Part shown: positions 52,175 through 63,886 of the stretch, in pieces
How the letters are laid out: each line of letters starts with the position of its first letter
Position numbering within the stretch: position 1 is the first letter of the stretch
Assembly (NCBI RefSeq): GCF_002925905.1
Contig: NZ_PRDB01000001.1
Span: forward strand, 868,001-932,000
Source: Klebsiella michiganensis
GTDB lineage: Bacteria; Pseudomonadota; Gammaproteobacteria; Enterobacterales; Enterobacteriaceae
Direction of reading: 5' to 3'
DNA length: 64,000 bases
The notes under the pieces: generated by a model
Told to the model about the DNA's origin: nothing
The model's input: the letters and a program-made list of their open reading frames with translations, nothing else
The model's database searches: none
Position numbers and translations under genes: made by a program

Positions 52175-53299
52175 TCAGGCCATTTCCCCGATCGTCTTAC
52201 GAAAACGCAGTAGGGCGATAGTAAAAAACACGCCACCGATAGCCAGCAGCGTCAGAAACTGCGGCCAGACGATAGAGAAATCAGCGCCTCGATAAAGAAT
52301 GGCCTGCGCCAGGCTGACAAAGTGGGTTGTCGGCATGGTGAGCATAATATCCTGTACAGCCTGCGGCATACTTTCCCGGGGCGTGGAGCCGCCGGAAAGC
52401 ATCTGCAGCGGCAAAAGCACCAGAATCATCAGCAGCCCCAGCTGCGGCATGGAACGCGCCACCGTGCCCATAAAAATGCCGATTGAGGTGGTGGCAAACA
52501 GGCTCAGGGCCACCCCAAGCATAAAGAGCGGTATCGAGCCTTCTATCGGTACCTGCAGCACGCCCTGAACCATCAGGATCAGGGAGAGTCCGGAAACCAC
52601 CAGCACCACCAGCCCCATTGACCATATCTTCGCCATCATGATTTCAAACGGCGTGACCGGCATAACCAGCAGGTGCTCCACGGTACCATGCTCCCGCTCG
52701 CGTATCAGCGCCGAGCCGGTCAGCACGATCGCCAGCATGGTGATATTGTTGATAATTGCCATGACGGCGCCGAAACGCTCCTGTTCCAGGTTCGGGTTAA
52801 AACGCATCCTGACGGCCAGCTCAACCGGCAGCGTGCCGTTGTCCCGGTAGCGGGCGACAAAGCTGTTCACCTCGCCGGTGACGATATTCTGGATATAGCT
52901 ATTGCCGGTAAACGCCTGGCTCATTCGCGTCGCGTCGACGTTAACCTGTAGCGCGGGCTGGCGTCCGGCCAGAACGTCGCGCTGGAAATCCGGCGGAATA
53001 TTGATGGCGAAAGTATAGCGTCCCGCATCCAGTCCGGCGTCCATCTCATTAGCGGTGATCAGCGCCGGCGGCAAAAACCAGGGCCGGTAAAAACCATTGA
53101 TAATACGCGATGAAAGCTGCGACTTATCCATGTCGGCAATAGCGATGGGCGCCAGATGCAGCGAACCCGGCATAACGGTCGCGGAGGAGTAAACCGAGAT
53201 GGTAAAAGCAAAGACAATCAACGTCAGCATCGCTTTATCGCCCAGCAGGCTGCGTAGCTCTTTCATCCCCAAATTATAAATATTGCGTAGTCCGCGCAT
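52175..53299 (-). CDS. yhhJ: ABC-2 type permease YhhJ
   Basis: This inner-membrane export permease of about 374 residues has an N-terminal helix (LLGDKAMLTLIVFAFTISVYSSA), a large periplasmic domain (about 50-180), and five helices in the C-terminal half with IREREHGTVEHLLVMPVTPFEIMMAK, the ABC-2 coupling segment. Start 53299 ([15 protein letters not shown]) overlaps the rbbA stop by one base and matches E. coli. It works with RbbA and YhiI in a membrane complex of unclear export substrate. Confidence 0.9.
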   Translation of the reverse strand: MRGLRNIYNLGMKELRSLLGDKAMLTLIVFAFTISVYSSATVMPGSLHLAPIAIADMDKSQLSSRIINGFYRPWFLPPALITANEMDAGLDAGRYTFAINIPPDFQRDVLAGRQPALQVNVDATRMSQAFTGNSYIQNIVTGEVNSFVARYRDNGTLPVELAVRMRFNPNLEQERFGAVMAIINNITMLAIVLTGSALIREREHGTVEHLLVMPVTPFEIMMAKIWSMGLVVLVVSGLSLILMVQGVLQVPIEGSIPLFMLGVALSLFATTSIGIFMGTVARSMPQLGLLMILVLLPLQMLSGGSTPRESMPQAVQDIMLTMPTTHFVSLAQAILYRGADFSIVWPQFLTLLAIGGVFFTIALLRFRKTIGEMA

Positions 53300-56028
53300 T
53301 ATCCCTCCTGTTTTTTCAACAGCCACACGCTCAGGCCCAGCACCAGCGGAACCGCGATAAGCAGCGGAATAAAGGATCCCCACAGGTCGGTCAGATTCAG
53401 CGCTTTGGAAAACGTTCCTCGCGCGATGGTCAGAAAGTGGCTGGTTGGATAAATCTGGCCAATCCAGCGCCCGGGTCCTTCCAGCGAGGCGACGGGGTCG
53501 ATCATCCCGGAAAACTGCGTCGCCGGGATAAGCGTAATGATCGCGGTGCCGAAAATCGCCGCAATCTGGCTTTTCATAAAGGTTGAAATCAGCAGGCCAA
53601 GTCCGGTGGCGATAGTGACGTAGAGCAGCGCGGCGAGGGTGAGCGTCAGAAAACTCCCTTTGTGCGGTACGCCAAAAACAAAGACCGACAGCGCGCAGAG
53701 CAGGAAGAAGTTGAACATCCCCAGCACGATATACGGCACCTGTTTACCCAGCAGAAATTCGCTGCGGGTGGTTGGCGTCACGTACAGATTGATGATTGAA
53801 CCAAGCTCTTTCTCGCGGACCACGCTGAGCGCGCTGAGCATCGCCGGGATCATCATCAACAGCAGCGGAATCACTGCCGGTACAATCGCCGGCAGGCTCT
53901 TCACATCCGGGTTATAGCGATAGCGGGTCTCGATGGAAATCAGTGAGGTATCGCGATTGGGGCTGGCCTGGCGGCCGGCCATCTCCTGCAGCCAGGCCAG
54001 ATGCATAGCCTGCACGTAGCCGCGCACCGTCTCCGCGCGGTTCGGCATCGCGCCGTCCACCCACACGCCAATCTGCACCGGCGTTCCCCGGGCGATATCG
54101 CGGCCAAAATTAGGGGGAATTTCAATCGCTACCGCCAGCTCGCCGTTGCGCATTCTTCTGTCCAGTTCGCTATAGCTTTGCAGCGGCGGCTGTTCGATGA
54201 AGTAGCGTGAGCCGGCGATATTTTGCGACCAGCCCTGGCTGCTGACGGTCTGGTCGCGGTCGAGCACCGCAAACCGCAGATCTTCGACGTCCATACTGAT
54301 CCCATAGCCCATAATAAACATCAGGATCACGGTGCCGAGCAGTGCCAGAGTCGATCGCACCGGATCGCGGCGCAGCTCAAGCGCTTCGCGGCGGCTGTAG
54401 CTAAACAGGCGCTGCAGGCTGAACGCCTGACGCGGCGCCACGCTTTCGGCTTTATGTTCCATCGCGGGAACCGGTGCAGCCTGCGCATCAGGCGGCTGCG
54501 CGGCATCCGCCGCTTCCTGTAGCCAGGCGATAAACGCCTCTTCAAGGCTGGCCGATCCGCGCTGCTCCACCAGCGCCTGCGGCGTATCGCTGGCCAGCAC
54601 TTTTCCGGCATGCATCAGCGAAATGCGATCGCAGCGTTCCGCTTCATTCATAAAGTGGGTGGAGATAAAAATGGTCACCCGGTCCTGACGCGCAAGATCG
54701 ACCATCAGCTGCCAGAACATGTCCCGGGCTACCGGATCGACGCCGGAGGTGGGTTCATCAAGGATTAACATTTCCGGGCGGTGGATCACCGCGACCGCCA
54801 GCGAGAGGCGCTGGCGGATACCTAGCGGCAGCGAAGCGGGCAGGGTGTCCTCAACCTCTTCCAGCATAAAGCGCTGGCTCATTTCGGCGATCCGCCCCGG
54901 GATCTCCGCATCCGGGATGTGGAACAGGCGGGCATGCAGCTCGAGGTTTTGCCGTACGGTCAGTTCGCTATAGAGGGAGAAGGCCTGCGACATATAGCCA
55001 ACGCGGCGGCGGGTTTCGATATCCCTGGGGTCGACCGGCTGGCCAAACAGCCACGCCTCGCCTTCGCTGGCCGGTAGCAGCCCGGTCAGCATTTTCATGG
55101 TCGTTGATTTGCCGCAGCCGTTAGAGCCGAGGAAGCCGAAAATCTCGCCGCGGGCAATGCGAAAGTTGACGTGGTCAACGGCGACAAATTGACCGAAGCG
55201 CATCGTTAGCCCGCGCGCTTCAATCGCAATTTCGCTTTCATCGGCATTGCGCGGCGGGATGATCACCTCTTTATGCGCCAGGCGCTGGGCTTCGGGAAGC
55301 AGGGCGATAAACGCCTGTTCCAGCGTCTGACTCGCCGTGTGCGCTTTAAGCTCATCGGCGCTGCCGGTCGCCAGAACTTCCCCCGCGTTCATGGCCACCA
55401 GCCAGTCAAAGCGCTCCGCCTCCTCCATGTAAGCGGTGGCGACCAGGACGCTCATCTCCGGCTGACGCTGGCGGATGCTGTCGATCAGATCCCAAAACTG
55501 CGCCCGCGAGAGGGGATCGACGCCGGTGGTGGGTTCATCGAGGATCAGCAGCTGCGGGTCGTGAATGAGCGCGCAGCACAGGCCGAGCTTTTGCTTCATC
55601 CCCCCGGAGAGCTTTCCTGCCGGGCGGTCGCGAAACGGCGCCAGGCCGGTACTCTGGAGCAGCTCATTGATGCGGATGTCGCGTTCGGCTTTATCATGGC
55701 CGAACAGACGGGCGAAGAAATCGACGTTTTCATAGACCGACAGGGTATGGTAGAGGTTCTTCCCCAGCCCCTGGGGCATCCAGGCGATTTTCGGGCAGAC
55801 GTCCTGGCGATGACGTACCTCGCTCATATCGCCGCCGAGCACCATAATGTTGCCGTGCTCAATCACGCGCGCGCCGGAGATCAGCGATAGCAGGCTGGAC
55901 TTGCCCACGCCGTCGGGCCCGATCAGTCCCACCATACGGCGGGCGGGAATGCTCAGCGTAATGTCCTTCAGCGCGACGGTTGCGCCAAAGTGCTGGCTGA
56001 CGTTTTCCAGGCGGGCGACGGTTTTCAT
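53299..56028 (-). CDS. rbbA: ribosome-associated ATPase/putative transporter RbbA
   Basis: This 909-residue protein has two ABC ATPase domains and a membrane domain. Walker A motifs are [11 protein letters not shown] (first) and [14 protein letters not shown] (second); signatures are [14 protein letters not shown] and [15 protein letters not shown]; Walker B motifs are [13 protein letters not shown] and [13 protein letters not shown]. An ABC-2 permease part follows from about residue 540. In E. coli RbbA binds ribosomes and stimulates elongation. It overlaps yhiI by 4 nt and yhhJ by 1 nt. Confidence 0.93.
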   Translation of the reverse strand: MKTVARLENVSQHFGATVALKDITLSIPARRMVGLIGPDGVGKSSLLSLISGARVIEHGNIMVLGGDMSEVRHRQDVCPKIAWMPQGLGKNLYHTLSVYENVDFFARLFGHDKAERDIRINELLQSTGLAPFRDRPAGKLSGGMKQKLGLCCALIHDPQLLILDEPTTGVDPLSRAQFWDLIDSIRQRQPEMSVLVATAYMEEAERFDWLVAMNAGEVLATGSADELKAHTASQTLEQAFIALLPEAQRLAHKEVIIPPRNADESEIAIEARGLTMRFGQFVAVDHVNFRIARGEIFGFLGSNGCGKSTTMKMLTGLLPASEGEAWLFGQPVDPRDIETRRRVGYMSQAFSLYSELTVRQNLELHARLFHIPDAEIPGRIAEMSQRFMLEEVEDTLPASLPLGIRQRLSLAVAVIHRPEMLILDEPTSGVDPVARDMFWQLMVDLARQDRVTIFISTHFMNEAERCDRISLMHAGKVLASDTPQALVEQRGSASLEEAFIAWLQEAADAAQPPDAQAAPVPAMEHKAESVAPRQAFSLQRLFSYSRREALELRRDPVRSTLALLGTVILMFIMGYGISMDVEDLRFAVLDRDQTVSSQGWSQNIAGSRYFIEQPPLQSYSELDRRMRNGELAVAIEIPPNFGRDIARGTPVQIGVWVDGAMPNRAETVRGYVQAMHLAWLQEMAGRQASPNRDTSLISIETRYRYNPDVKSLPAIVPAVIPLLLMMIPAMLSALSVVREKELGSIINLYVTPTTRSEFLLGKQVPYIVLGMFNFFLLCALSVFVFGVPHKGSFLTLTLAALLYVTIATGLGLLISTFMKSQIAAIFGTAIITLIPATQFSGMIDPVASLEGPGRWIGQIYPTSHFLTIARGTFSKALNLTDLWGSFIPLLIAVPLVLGLSVWLLKKQEG

Positions 56029-57113
56029 TGCGGCAACCTCACCGTCAGCGCTTCAGGCCACGCCTGCTGGTTATCCAGACGAACCCAGGCCATCCCGGGC
56101 AGGCCGGTCTTCACATACTCCAGATGCTCCGCCAGCAGCTCTGGCGGAATACGGGCTTTTACGCGGAACATCAGCTTCAGCCGTTCATCGCTGGTTTCCA
56201 CCGTTTTAGGCGTAAACTGCGCCACGCTGGCGACAAAACTGATATTGGCGGGGATCACCAGATTCGGCGCGGCATCGAGGATAATTCGCGCTTCGCTGCC
56301 CAGCGCCAGCAGACCCGCCTGCTCGGTAGGCAGGAAGAAGGTCATATAGACATCGGATAAGTCGACCATATTCAGCACCCGGCCGCCCGCCGCCAGCACC
56401 TCTCCCGGTTCGGCGACGCGGTACTGAATGCGGCCATCGCGCGGGGCTTTCAGCTCGCTATCGTCGATATCGGCGATAATCCGCCGTTCGGTCGCCTGGG
56501 CGGCCTCGACCCGGGTTTGCGCCTGAATGATGCTGGTGCGCGCCGCCTCAATCGCGGCCCTGGCGGCAGAGACCTGCGCTTTGGCGGATTCCAGCGCCGC
56601 CCTGGCGCTTTCTGCCGCCGCCTGGTCGTCATCCAGCTGCTGCGCGGAGACCGCGCCGCGCTGCGAGAGCGTGCTGGAGCGGACGTGACGTTTAGCCGAG
56701 GAGTTCAGCTCCGCCTGCCGCTGCTTCACCACCGCTTCCGTAGCGCGCATTTCACTTTGACGCTGGTCGAGCAGGGCTTTCGCGGCGGCAATCGCGCTCT
56801 CTGCTTCCTTGATTTGCGCGGCGGCCTCCAGCCGTTGTTCGTTGAGTACCCGGGTGTCCATACGGGCCAGCACGTCGCCCTGGCGAACAAACTGCCCCTC
56901 TTTGACCAGGATGGTGTCGATACGCCCGGCGGTTTTGGTGGCGATATCGACTTCAGTGGCTTCAATCCTGCCGTTACTGCTGGCAAAACCCTCAGGAATT
57001 CCCGGTGGGCGCAGCATCCACCATGCCGCTGCGGCAATCACCACCGCTAAACCAATAACGTATCCAACCCAACGCCGTTTGATTTTGTCCATACGCGACT
57101 CGCTTTGTTCCAT
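56025..57113 (-). CDS. yhiI: HlyD-family membrane fusion/adaptor protein YhiI
   Basis: This protein of up to 362 residues has one N-terminal membrane anchor ([20 protein letters not shown]). A lipoyl/barrel-sandwich hybrid domain ([29 protein letters not shown]) is split by a long alpha-helical hairpin rich in Ala, Glu and Gln. A beta-barrel domain follows. It is the periplasmic adaptor of the RbbA-YhhJ transporter. A start at 57092 (MDKIKRRW) would match E. coli better; the longer start lacks a clear ribosome site. Confidence 0.88.
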   Translation of the reverse strand: MEQSESRMDKIKRRWVGYVIGLAVVIAAAAWWMLRPPGIPEGFASSNGRIEATEVDIATKTAGRIDTILVKEGQFVRQGDVLARMDTRVLNEQRLEAAAQIKEAESAIAAAKALLDQRQSEMRATEAVVKQRQAELNSSAKRHVRSSTLSQRGAVSAQQLDDDQAAAESARAALESAKAQVSAARAAIEAARTSIIQAQTRVEAAQATERRIIADIDDSELKAPRDGRIQYRVAEPGEVLAAGGRVLNMVDLSDVYMTFFLPTEQAGLLALGSEARIILDAAPNLVIPANISFVASVAQFTPKTVETSDERLKLMFRVKARIPPELLAEHLEYVKTGLPGMAWVRLDNQQAWPEALTVRLPQ

Positions 57114-57625
57114 AGGCTGAGTGGTGCGCGCTTCTCCTCCGCATGGCGGAGTTTCGTCTCTTCAGGGAAGGGAGAAATCGGGGATAAGGCCGACCGGCGC
57201 AGGGAGCCTGCAGCGCTGCTAACCGGTCAGAAAGAGGTGCGATCAATGTGGTCATCATCAGCAATCCTCGCCTTAAATGAAACACGCATATTTATTGCTA
57301 CCGTCAATGTCATACTAACACCCGCAATGAGTATGTCCATACACAAAGCAGGGTCTTGTCGTCGGGTTAACATAAAAACAGCGAGGAGCGCGATGGAACA
57401 ATATTACCCATAATGCCTATTGGGGTTAATGCTCCGGATACCGGCGCAGATAATCTTAATCGTTCTTCATTAAATCATCGTACATATAAGCTATTCCTTA
57501 GCGCTAATAACCAGAGGATATTATTCCCTGGCGACTGGCGCATTTTTAATCTGGTTGCCCCAGGAGAACTGTTGTATGATCGGCGGCCCTGAAAATACAC
57601 TCACGCCGGGCGAGCGCTTTATTCA
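57114..57625. other. intergenic region between yhiI and the diguanylate cyclase gene
   Basis: This 512-bp stretch lies between divergent genes and has no gene that I recognise. A TATGAT box at about 57576 may belong to the cyclase promoter, but the -35 is unclear. Confidence 0.35.
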
Positions 57626-59023
57626 ATGAAAGATGAAAGCCAAAAATATATCTCGATTATTTTTAAGGAGTGGTTGCCGCTGTACGACAGCCTGACGCCG
57701 GAAGTGAGGGCGGTACTTAAAAATATTGCCGGGCAGCAGGCGGAGGCGTTAGCGACCCGTTTTTATGATTTTATTTTCCAGGACCCGGACATTGCGCGGC
57801 ACCTTAGCTATGACTTAGTTCAGGAGCGGCTCAGCAGCTCGCTGGCCGGGTGGGTGAAAGATATCCTGATGTGCGATAAGGAAAATCTGCAGGCGCTGGC
57901 GGAGCGGCAGTACCTGATCGGCAGCATCCATTCACGCATCGGTATCCCGGCAGAGGCGGTACTGCGCGGCGCGCGCCAGCTGAAAGCCGGGCTGATTGAA
58001 AATATCCGCGATAGCCAGCTCGATCGCGAGACCAGCGTTGCCGCCATCTACTACGCCATCATGGCCATTAACATGGCGGTAGAAATGATGTGCCACGCCT
58101 ATACCCTGTCGCACTATCGGGCGACGAAAAATGAAGAAGCGTACCGCCTGTATAGCCTGATGGATAACGTGCCGCTGGAATATGGCAAACAGCAGGCCTC
58201 GCTCTCCGGATGGGAAAATACCGCTATTTTTAATATCGTTAGCGATAATAAAAGCGATATTAACGGAGCGTTATTATCTGATTCTGAATTTGGCCTGTGG
58301 TTCCGCCATAAATGCGTGCGTTATTTTAACAAAAATCCGCAAATGCAGGAAATCGCCGACTTAATTAGCAAGGTGGATGCGCTGTTATCCGCCTGGAAAT
58401 CCTCGTCTGAGGGTTCTGAGTATAAAAACACGCAGGCTTTGCTGCAGGGGATCCATATCCATTGCCAGCAGATCGGCAGCCAGATGGGGGTGCTGTTTAG
58501 CAGCCTGTCGCAGATGCAAAGCGGTAAGGATACGCTGACCAGCCTGCTTAACCGCCGCTATCTGCCGGTTGTCCTCAAGCATGAAGTGACGCTGGCGATG
58601 GAATATGAACTGCCGATGACGGTGGCGATTATCGACATCGACCACTTTAAAGAGATCAATGATAGCTGGGGCCACATGGTCGGCGACCGGGCGATTAAGC
58701 ACGTTGCGGAGCTGCTCAGCGATAATATTCGATCCAGCGATTATATCTTCCGCTACGGCGGCGAGGAGTTTCTGCTGGTGCTGGTGGAGACCGGCGCCGC
58801 GGAAGCCTTTACTATCCTTGAACGGCTGCGTAAAAAAATCAGCCAGCTGGCGTTTAGCGTTGGCGCTGACAATGAGATTTCGATTACCGCCAGCATCGGC
58901 TACGCCGTCCACACCGGTCATCCGGATTACAATCTGCTGCTGCGCGATGCCGACAGCGCGCTGTACGTCGCCAAGCGCGATGGGCGCAACTGCGTGAAGC
59001 TGCATGAAGGCGACGGCAACTAA
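57626..59023 (+). CDS. globin-coupled diguanylate cyclase (DosC-like)
   Basis: This 465-residue cytoplasmic oxygen-sensing cyclase makes cyclic di-GMP. The N-terminal ~165 residues form a sensor globin with the proximal heme ligand His102 (LIGSIHSRIGIPAEAV). A helical middle domain spans about 170-295. The GGDEF domain follows, with GGEEF at 378-382, metal residues in IIDIDHFKEINDSWGH, and an inhibitory I-site RSSD at 369-372. All active-site features are present. It is a single gene, followed by REP repeats. Confidence 0.9.
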   Translation: MKDESQKYISIIFKEWLPLYDSLTPEVRAVLKNIAGQQAEALATRFYDFIFQDPDIARHLSYDLVQERLSSSLAGWVKDILMCDKENLQALAERQYLIGSIHSRIGIPAEAVLRGARQLKAGLIENIRDSQLDRETSVAAIYYAIMAINMAVEMMCHAYTLSHYRATKNEEAYRLYSLMDNVPLEYGKQQASLSGWENTAIFNIVSDNKSDINGALLSDSEFGLWFRHKCVRYFNKNPQMQEIADLISKVDALLSAWKSSSEGSEYKNTQALLQGIHIHCQQIGSQMGVLFSSLSQMQSGKDTLTSLLNRRYLPVVLKHEVTLAMEYELPMTVAIIDIDHFKEINDSWGHMVGDRAIKHVAELLSDNIRSSDYIFRYGGEEFLLVLVETGAAEAFTILERLRKKISQLAFSVGADNEISITASIGYAVHTGHPDYNLLLRDADSALYVAKRDGRNCVKLHEGDGN

Positions 59024-59034
59024 GCTGCCGGGTC

Positions 59035-59395
59035 CTTCCCGGAGGCGGCGCGCTGCGCCTGTCCGGGCTACTGGATCGCAGACGGCAGTAAACCCGTAGC
59101 CCCGGTAAGGCGACAGCCGCCACCGGGGAATAAACCGCAGAATATCTTCCGATCGGGCGCCATCCCGGAGGCGGCGCGCTGCGCCTGTCCCGGCTACCTG
59201 ATCGCAGACGGCAGTAAACCCGTAGCCCCGGTAAGGCGACAGCCGCCACCGGGGAATAAACCGCAGAATATCTTCCGGTCGGGCGCCATCCCGGGGGCGG
59301 CGCGCTGAGCCTGTCCCGGCTACCTGACCGCAGATGGCTGTGAACCTGTAGCCCGGGCAAGGCGCCTCAGGCGCCGCCCCCGGGAGAGATGTGGC
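59035..59395. repeat. tandem 126-bp REP-containing repeat (about 2.8 copies)
   Basis: GGAGGCGGCGCGCTGCGCCT recurs with a period of 126 bp at 59041, 59167 and (with changes) 59293. Each unit contains the REP-like palindrome GTAGCCCCGGTAAGGCGAC ... GCCACCGGGG. The first two units are nearly identical and the last is degenerate, ending in GCGCCTCAGGCGCC. It lies between the convergent cyclase and TrpRS genes. Confidence 0.88.
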
Positions 59396-59427
59396 AGCGG
59401 ATTTCAGTGCGGAGAGATCGCCGCGCC

Positions 59428-60435
59428 TCAAAACAGCACCGGCAGCCCCAGGCCGCGTTTTACTTCATGCAGCGTCCGTTGCGTCAGTTCGTGCGCCCGC
59501 TCGCTTCCCCGGCGCAGCAGCGCCAGCAGCATGCCTTTATCCTGAATATAGGTCGCCCGGCGTTCGCGTATCGGCGCCAGCAGCTCCTGTAAGCAGGTCT
59601 CCAGCGCGTTTTTGCACTGCCTGTCGCCCAGCCCTCCGCGCCGATAGTGGGCTTTCATCTCGGCAACGAAGGTCTTATCAGCATGAAAGGCGTCGAGATA
59701 AGTGAATACCACGTTGCCTTCTGTCTGACCCGGGTCGGCGACCCGCAGGTGATTCGGGTCGGTATACATGGCGCTGACCGCACGGTGGATCTCCTCTTCG
59801 CTGGCCGAAAGGGTGAGCGTGTTCCCCAGCGATTTCGACATTTTGGCGTTGCCATCAATGCCCGGCAGGCGGCTGACGTCGCTGAGCAGCGCTTTGCAGT
59901 GCCGTAAGATCGGCGTCGTCGTCAGGCTATTCATTTTGTGCACGATCTCATTGGTCTGTTCAATCATCGGTAGCTGATCGTCGCCGACCGGCACCAGTTC
60001 GGCCTTAAAGGCGGTAATATCGGCGGCCTGGCTTATGGGATAGGCTAAAAATCCCACCGGCAGCGAGCGGGAAAATCCCTTCTGGGCGATTTCATTTTTC
60101 ACCGTCGGATTGCGTTCAACCCGGGCGACGGTGACGATATTCATATACAGCGCGCTGAGTTCGGCCAGCGCCGGCAGGGCGGATTGCAGGCAAATGGTGG
60201 TCTTCTGCGGATCGATGCCGACGGCGAGATAATCGGCCATCACCTCAAGGATATTGCTGCTGATTTTTTGCGGGTTGCTGCCGTTGTCGGTCAGTCCCTG
60301 GAGATCCGCGACGAGGATAAACTGCTGGTGGTCGTGCTGGAGCAGCACGCGCTGGCGCAGGGAACCGACGTAGTGGCCGAGGTGCAGCTGGCCGGTAGGA
60401 CGGTCGCCGGTCAGGATCGTTTGGCTGGTGTTCAT
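59428..60435 (-). CDS. trpS: tryptophanyl-tRNA synthetase, second type (TrpRS2)
   Basis: This 335-residue class I synthetase charges tRNA-Trp. The HIGH motif is HLGH (18-21) and the KMSKS motif is KMSKS (198-202). It is clearly different from the housekeeping E. coli-type TrpS (which has TIGN in the HIGH position), so it is probably a second copy. It follows the tryptophan permease and tryptophanase genes. It has its own leader with a Trp-Trp peptide and terminator, so expression should rise on tryptophan starvation. Confidence 0.88.
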   Translation of the reverse strand: MNTSQTILTGDRPTGQLHLGHYVGSLRQRVLLQHDHQQFILVADLQGLTDNGSNPQKISSNILEVMADYLAVGIDPQKTTICLQSALPALAELSALYMNIVTVARVERNPTVKNEIAQKGFSRSLPVGFLAYPISQAADITAFKAELVPVGDDQLPMIEQTNEIVHKMNSLTTTPILRHCKALLSDVSRLPGIDGNAKMSKSLGNTLTLSASEEEIHRAVSAMYTDPNHLRVADPGQTEGNVVFTYLDAFHADKTFVAEMKAHYRRGGLGDRQCKNALETCLQELLAPIRERRATYIQDKGMLLALLRRGSERAHELTQRTLHEVKRGLGLPVLF

Positions 60436-60486
60436 AAGTGACTCCTTAGGATGCTATCAGGCCGAAGGGCGACACTCAGAAACAAC

Positions 60487-60508
60487 AAAGCCGCCTTCCG
60501 GCGGCTTT
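60487..60508 (-). terminator. attenuator terminator before TrpRS2
   Basis: On the minus strand AAAGCCGCC-GGAA-GGCGGCTTT (60508-60487) is followed by TGTTGTTT. Its 5' arm can instead pair with GGCGGC at 60537-60532, giving an antiterminator. The U-tract is imperfect. Confidence 0.8.
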
Positions 60509-60539
60509 GAATAGAGGAAACGTCAAATCTTGCCGCCTG

Positions 60540-60593
60540 TTATGCAGGCAGCCACCAACGGCGGAGGTGAGAGATGACAACGTTTCTGTTCAT
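60540..60593 (-). CDS. Trp-Trp leader peptide of TrpRS2 attenuator
   Basis: This 17-residue open frame reads MNRNVVISHLRRWWLPA with tandem Trp codons at 60557-60552; GGATAAAAAG precedes it as a ribosome site. The region right after the Trp codons (GCTGCCTG, 60552-60545) can pair with CAGGCGGC (60539-60532). A ribosome stalled at the Trp codons would free the latter to form the antiterminator. This is the layout of the classical trp attenuator. Confidence 0.8.
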   Translation of the reverse strand: MNRNVVISHLRRWWLPA

Positions 60594-60641
60594 CTTTTTA
60601 TCCTGCCACGAAAAGCCGCGGCAGTAAAAGCCCTTTTTTAT

Positions 60642-61898
60642 TCAGCGATAAACCGGCAGCAGGTTAAAGCTGGATAAAATATGAATTATTGCGTTGGCGC
60701 CGCCGAAGCACAAAATCAGGATAATCATGGCATTGCCACCCCAGACCCGATAGTTCGGGCTGCCGAAACGCCTGCGCGAGGCGCGCGCCAGCAGGGCGGG
60801 GACGATAGCGGCCCAGACGGTGGCGGCGAGACCGGCGAAACCAATGGCGTAGATAAAACCGTTAGGCCACAGCAGCCCGCCGGCGATCGGCGGCAGAAAG
60901 GTCACCAGCGCGGTTTTAAACCGCCCCAGCCGGCTATCGTCAAACTTAAACAGATCCGCCAGATAATCAAACAGGCCAAGAGTCACGCCCAGGAACGAGC
61001 TGGCGACGGCGAAGTTGGAAAAGACCGTCAGCAGTAAGTCCAGGGTCGAACTGTTCAGCAGGCCGCTTAAGGTCTGCACCAGCACGTCGATGTTGCCGCC
61101 TTTTTCGGCGATAGCGATAAACGCCGGGCGCGGAATATTGCCCATTGTGCCGACCAGCCAGATGATATACAGCACCAGCGCCATCAGCGTGCCGAGCAGC
61201 AGGCAGCGGCGAATGATAAGCGGGTCTTTACCGTAGTACTTCATCAGACTGGGGACGTTGCCGTGATAGCCAAAGGAGGCCAGGCAGAACGGCAGCGTCA
61301 TCAGGACGTAGGGGAGATAGGACGCATTGACCTCCGCGCGGTTAAACAGAATCGCGGGCTCCACGTGCCACATCAGGCCGCCGAAGGTCATAAAAAAGGT
61401 GAGGATTTTGGCGCCCAGCACGATAGTCGTCATCCGGCTTACCGCTTTCGTACTTAGCCAGACGATAAAGGCGACCACCAGCGCGAACGCCAGCCCGCCC
61501 AGGCGTGCGGGAACCGCGAGGTTCATCTGCGCAAAAGTATGCTGAATAACTGAACCGCTTGCGGAAATATAGGCGTAGGTCAGGATATATAAAACAAAGG
61601 CGACGGTCAGGCCGTTAATAATATTCCAGCCGTTTCCCAGTAAATCCTTTGTAATCGTGTCGAAGCTGGCGCCAATATGATAATTGAGATTGGCTTCGAG
61701 GATCATTAACCCGGAATGCAGCATGCAAAACCAGGTAAAAATGAGCGCCAGCAGCGACCAGAAAAACCAGGCGCCGGACATCACCACAGGTAAAGAAAAC
61801 ATGCCTGCGCCAATAATCGTGCCGCCGATAATCATCGCTCCGCCAATTAGCGATGGCGTATTAGTTGAGACCGCTTTTGAGACTGATAGTGTAGCCAT
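60642..61898 (-). CDS. tryptophan permease (Mtr/TnaB, HAAAP family)
   Basis: This protein of about 418 residues has 11 predicted helices and family hallmarks [55 protein letters not shown], and [20 protein letters not shown]. It imports tryptophan (and perhaps indole) with protons. Sequence is closer to E. coli Mtr than to TnaB, although the position after tnaA is that of tnaB. Start 61898 (MATLSVSK) is chosen because GAGGA lies at a proper distance; an ATG 9 nt upstream is too close to it. Confidence 0.88.
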   Translation of the reverse strand: MATLSVSKAVSTNTPSLIGGAMIIGGTIIGAGMFSLPVVMSGAWFFWSLLALIFTWFCMLHSGLMILEANLNYHIGASFDTITKDLLGNGWNIINGLTVAFVLYILTYAYISASGSVIQHTFAQMNLAVPARLGGLAFALVVAFIVWLSTKAVSRMTTIVLGAKILTFFMTFGGLMWHVEPAILFNRAEVNASYLPYVLMTLPFCLASFGYHGNVPSLMKYYGKDPLIIRRCLLLGTLMALVLYIIWLVGTMGNIPRPAFIAIAEKGGNIDVLVQTLSGLLNSSTLDLLLTVFSNFAVASSFLGVTLGLFDYLADLFKFDDSRLGRFKTALVTFLPPIAGGLLWPNGFIYAIGFAGLAATVWAAIVPALLARASRRRFGSPNYRVWGGNAMIILILCFGGANAIIHILSSFNLLPVYR

Positions 61899-62003
61899 AA
61901 GGTGCATTCCTCACGTGGCTATATATTAAATAAGGGGCTGCGGGAAAACGGCTACCCGGCGCAACCCGAATGATTGAGCTTAAAGAGATGGAATTAAATT
62001 AAT

Positions 62004-62026
62004 GGCGCTCTCATTGCGAGAGCGCC
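62004..62026 (-). terminator. intercistronic hairpin between tnaA and permease
   Basis: GGCGCTCTC-GCAAT-GAGAGCGCC on the minus strand lies 11 bp after the tnaA stop, without a good U-tract. It may lower downstream expression or protect the tnaA mRNA end. Confidence 0.6.
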
Positions 62027-62036
62027 GTGATGCGGT

Positions 62037-63425
<1,389 letters not shown>

Positions 63426-63549
63426 TTATTTTCTCCATGGGGATGCTGTGCCGCGTTTGTCTATTTGGCGACAAATAAAAAGCGCAACAAATAGCGACTA
63501 AACGCAGTGCTGAATTAATTTTTTTTAGGGAGTAAACAGCAGCGGAGAA

Positions 63550-63645
63550 TTAACGAGGGAAGTCGTTGGAGATGCGGTGATCTAAATTATACCAGTCGTC
63601 CAGGCCGCCCTGGGCAATGAGGCGATAAATCGATTTTTGCGTCAT
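63550..63645 (-). CDS. tnaC: tryptophanase operon leader peptide TnaC
   Basis: This 31-residue peptide starts MTQKSIYRLIAQGG and contains DDWYNLDHRISNDFPR. Trp18, Asp22 and Pro30 have exactly the spacing of the W12, D16 and P24 that sense tryptophan in E. coli TnaC. One Arg follows the Pro before the stop, as extra residues do in Proteus. GAGGACG precedes the ATG. Ribosome stalling at the end in high tryptophan should block Rho and allow tnaA transcription. Confidence 0.85.
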   Translation of the reverse strand: MTQKSIYRLIAQGGLDDWYNLDHRISNDFPR

Positions 63646-63704
63646 GACATCGTCCTCTGTGGGTGAAGGGATGCCATAAAAATAAGGTAAAATGAGAAAA
63701 TAAC

Positions 63705-63720
63705 CACGATTAAAATCACA
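63705..63720 (-). promoter_or_regulatory. CRP-like site upstream of tnaC
   Basis: On the minus strand TGTGA-TTTTAA-TCGTG has one perfect half of the CRP consensus and one weak half. It lies 60 bp before tnaC. The E. coli tna operon is CRP-dependent. Confidence 0.5.
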
Positions 63721-63849
63721 AAAAATAATTTATCGATAAGCGGAGTATAAAAATTTGACGCTCGTCGTCTTTTTAGCGTTATTGATTAGCAGGCAATGGT
63801 TTTTTGTTTTTTTATTACGCCAATAACGGCTTATTGAGTGAGGTTATTA

Positions 63850-63877
63850 GCGCCTTCACCGCAATCAATGAAGGCGC
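63850..63877 (-). terminator. hairpin after the SMR gene
   Basis: GCGCCTTCA and TGAAGGCGC with a 10-nt loop lie 10 bp after the stop at 63887. No U-tract is seen. Confidence 0.5.
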
Positions 63878-63886
63878 AGGCGGGAC

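Noticed and set aside
59035..59395. possible CRISPR array
   Set aside because: The units are contiguous 126-bp repeats with REP palindromes and have no short repeats alternating with unique spacers.
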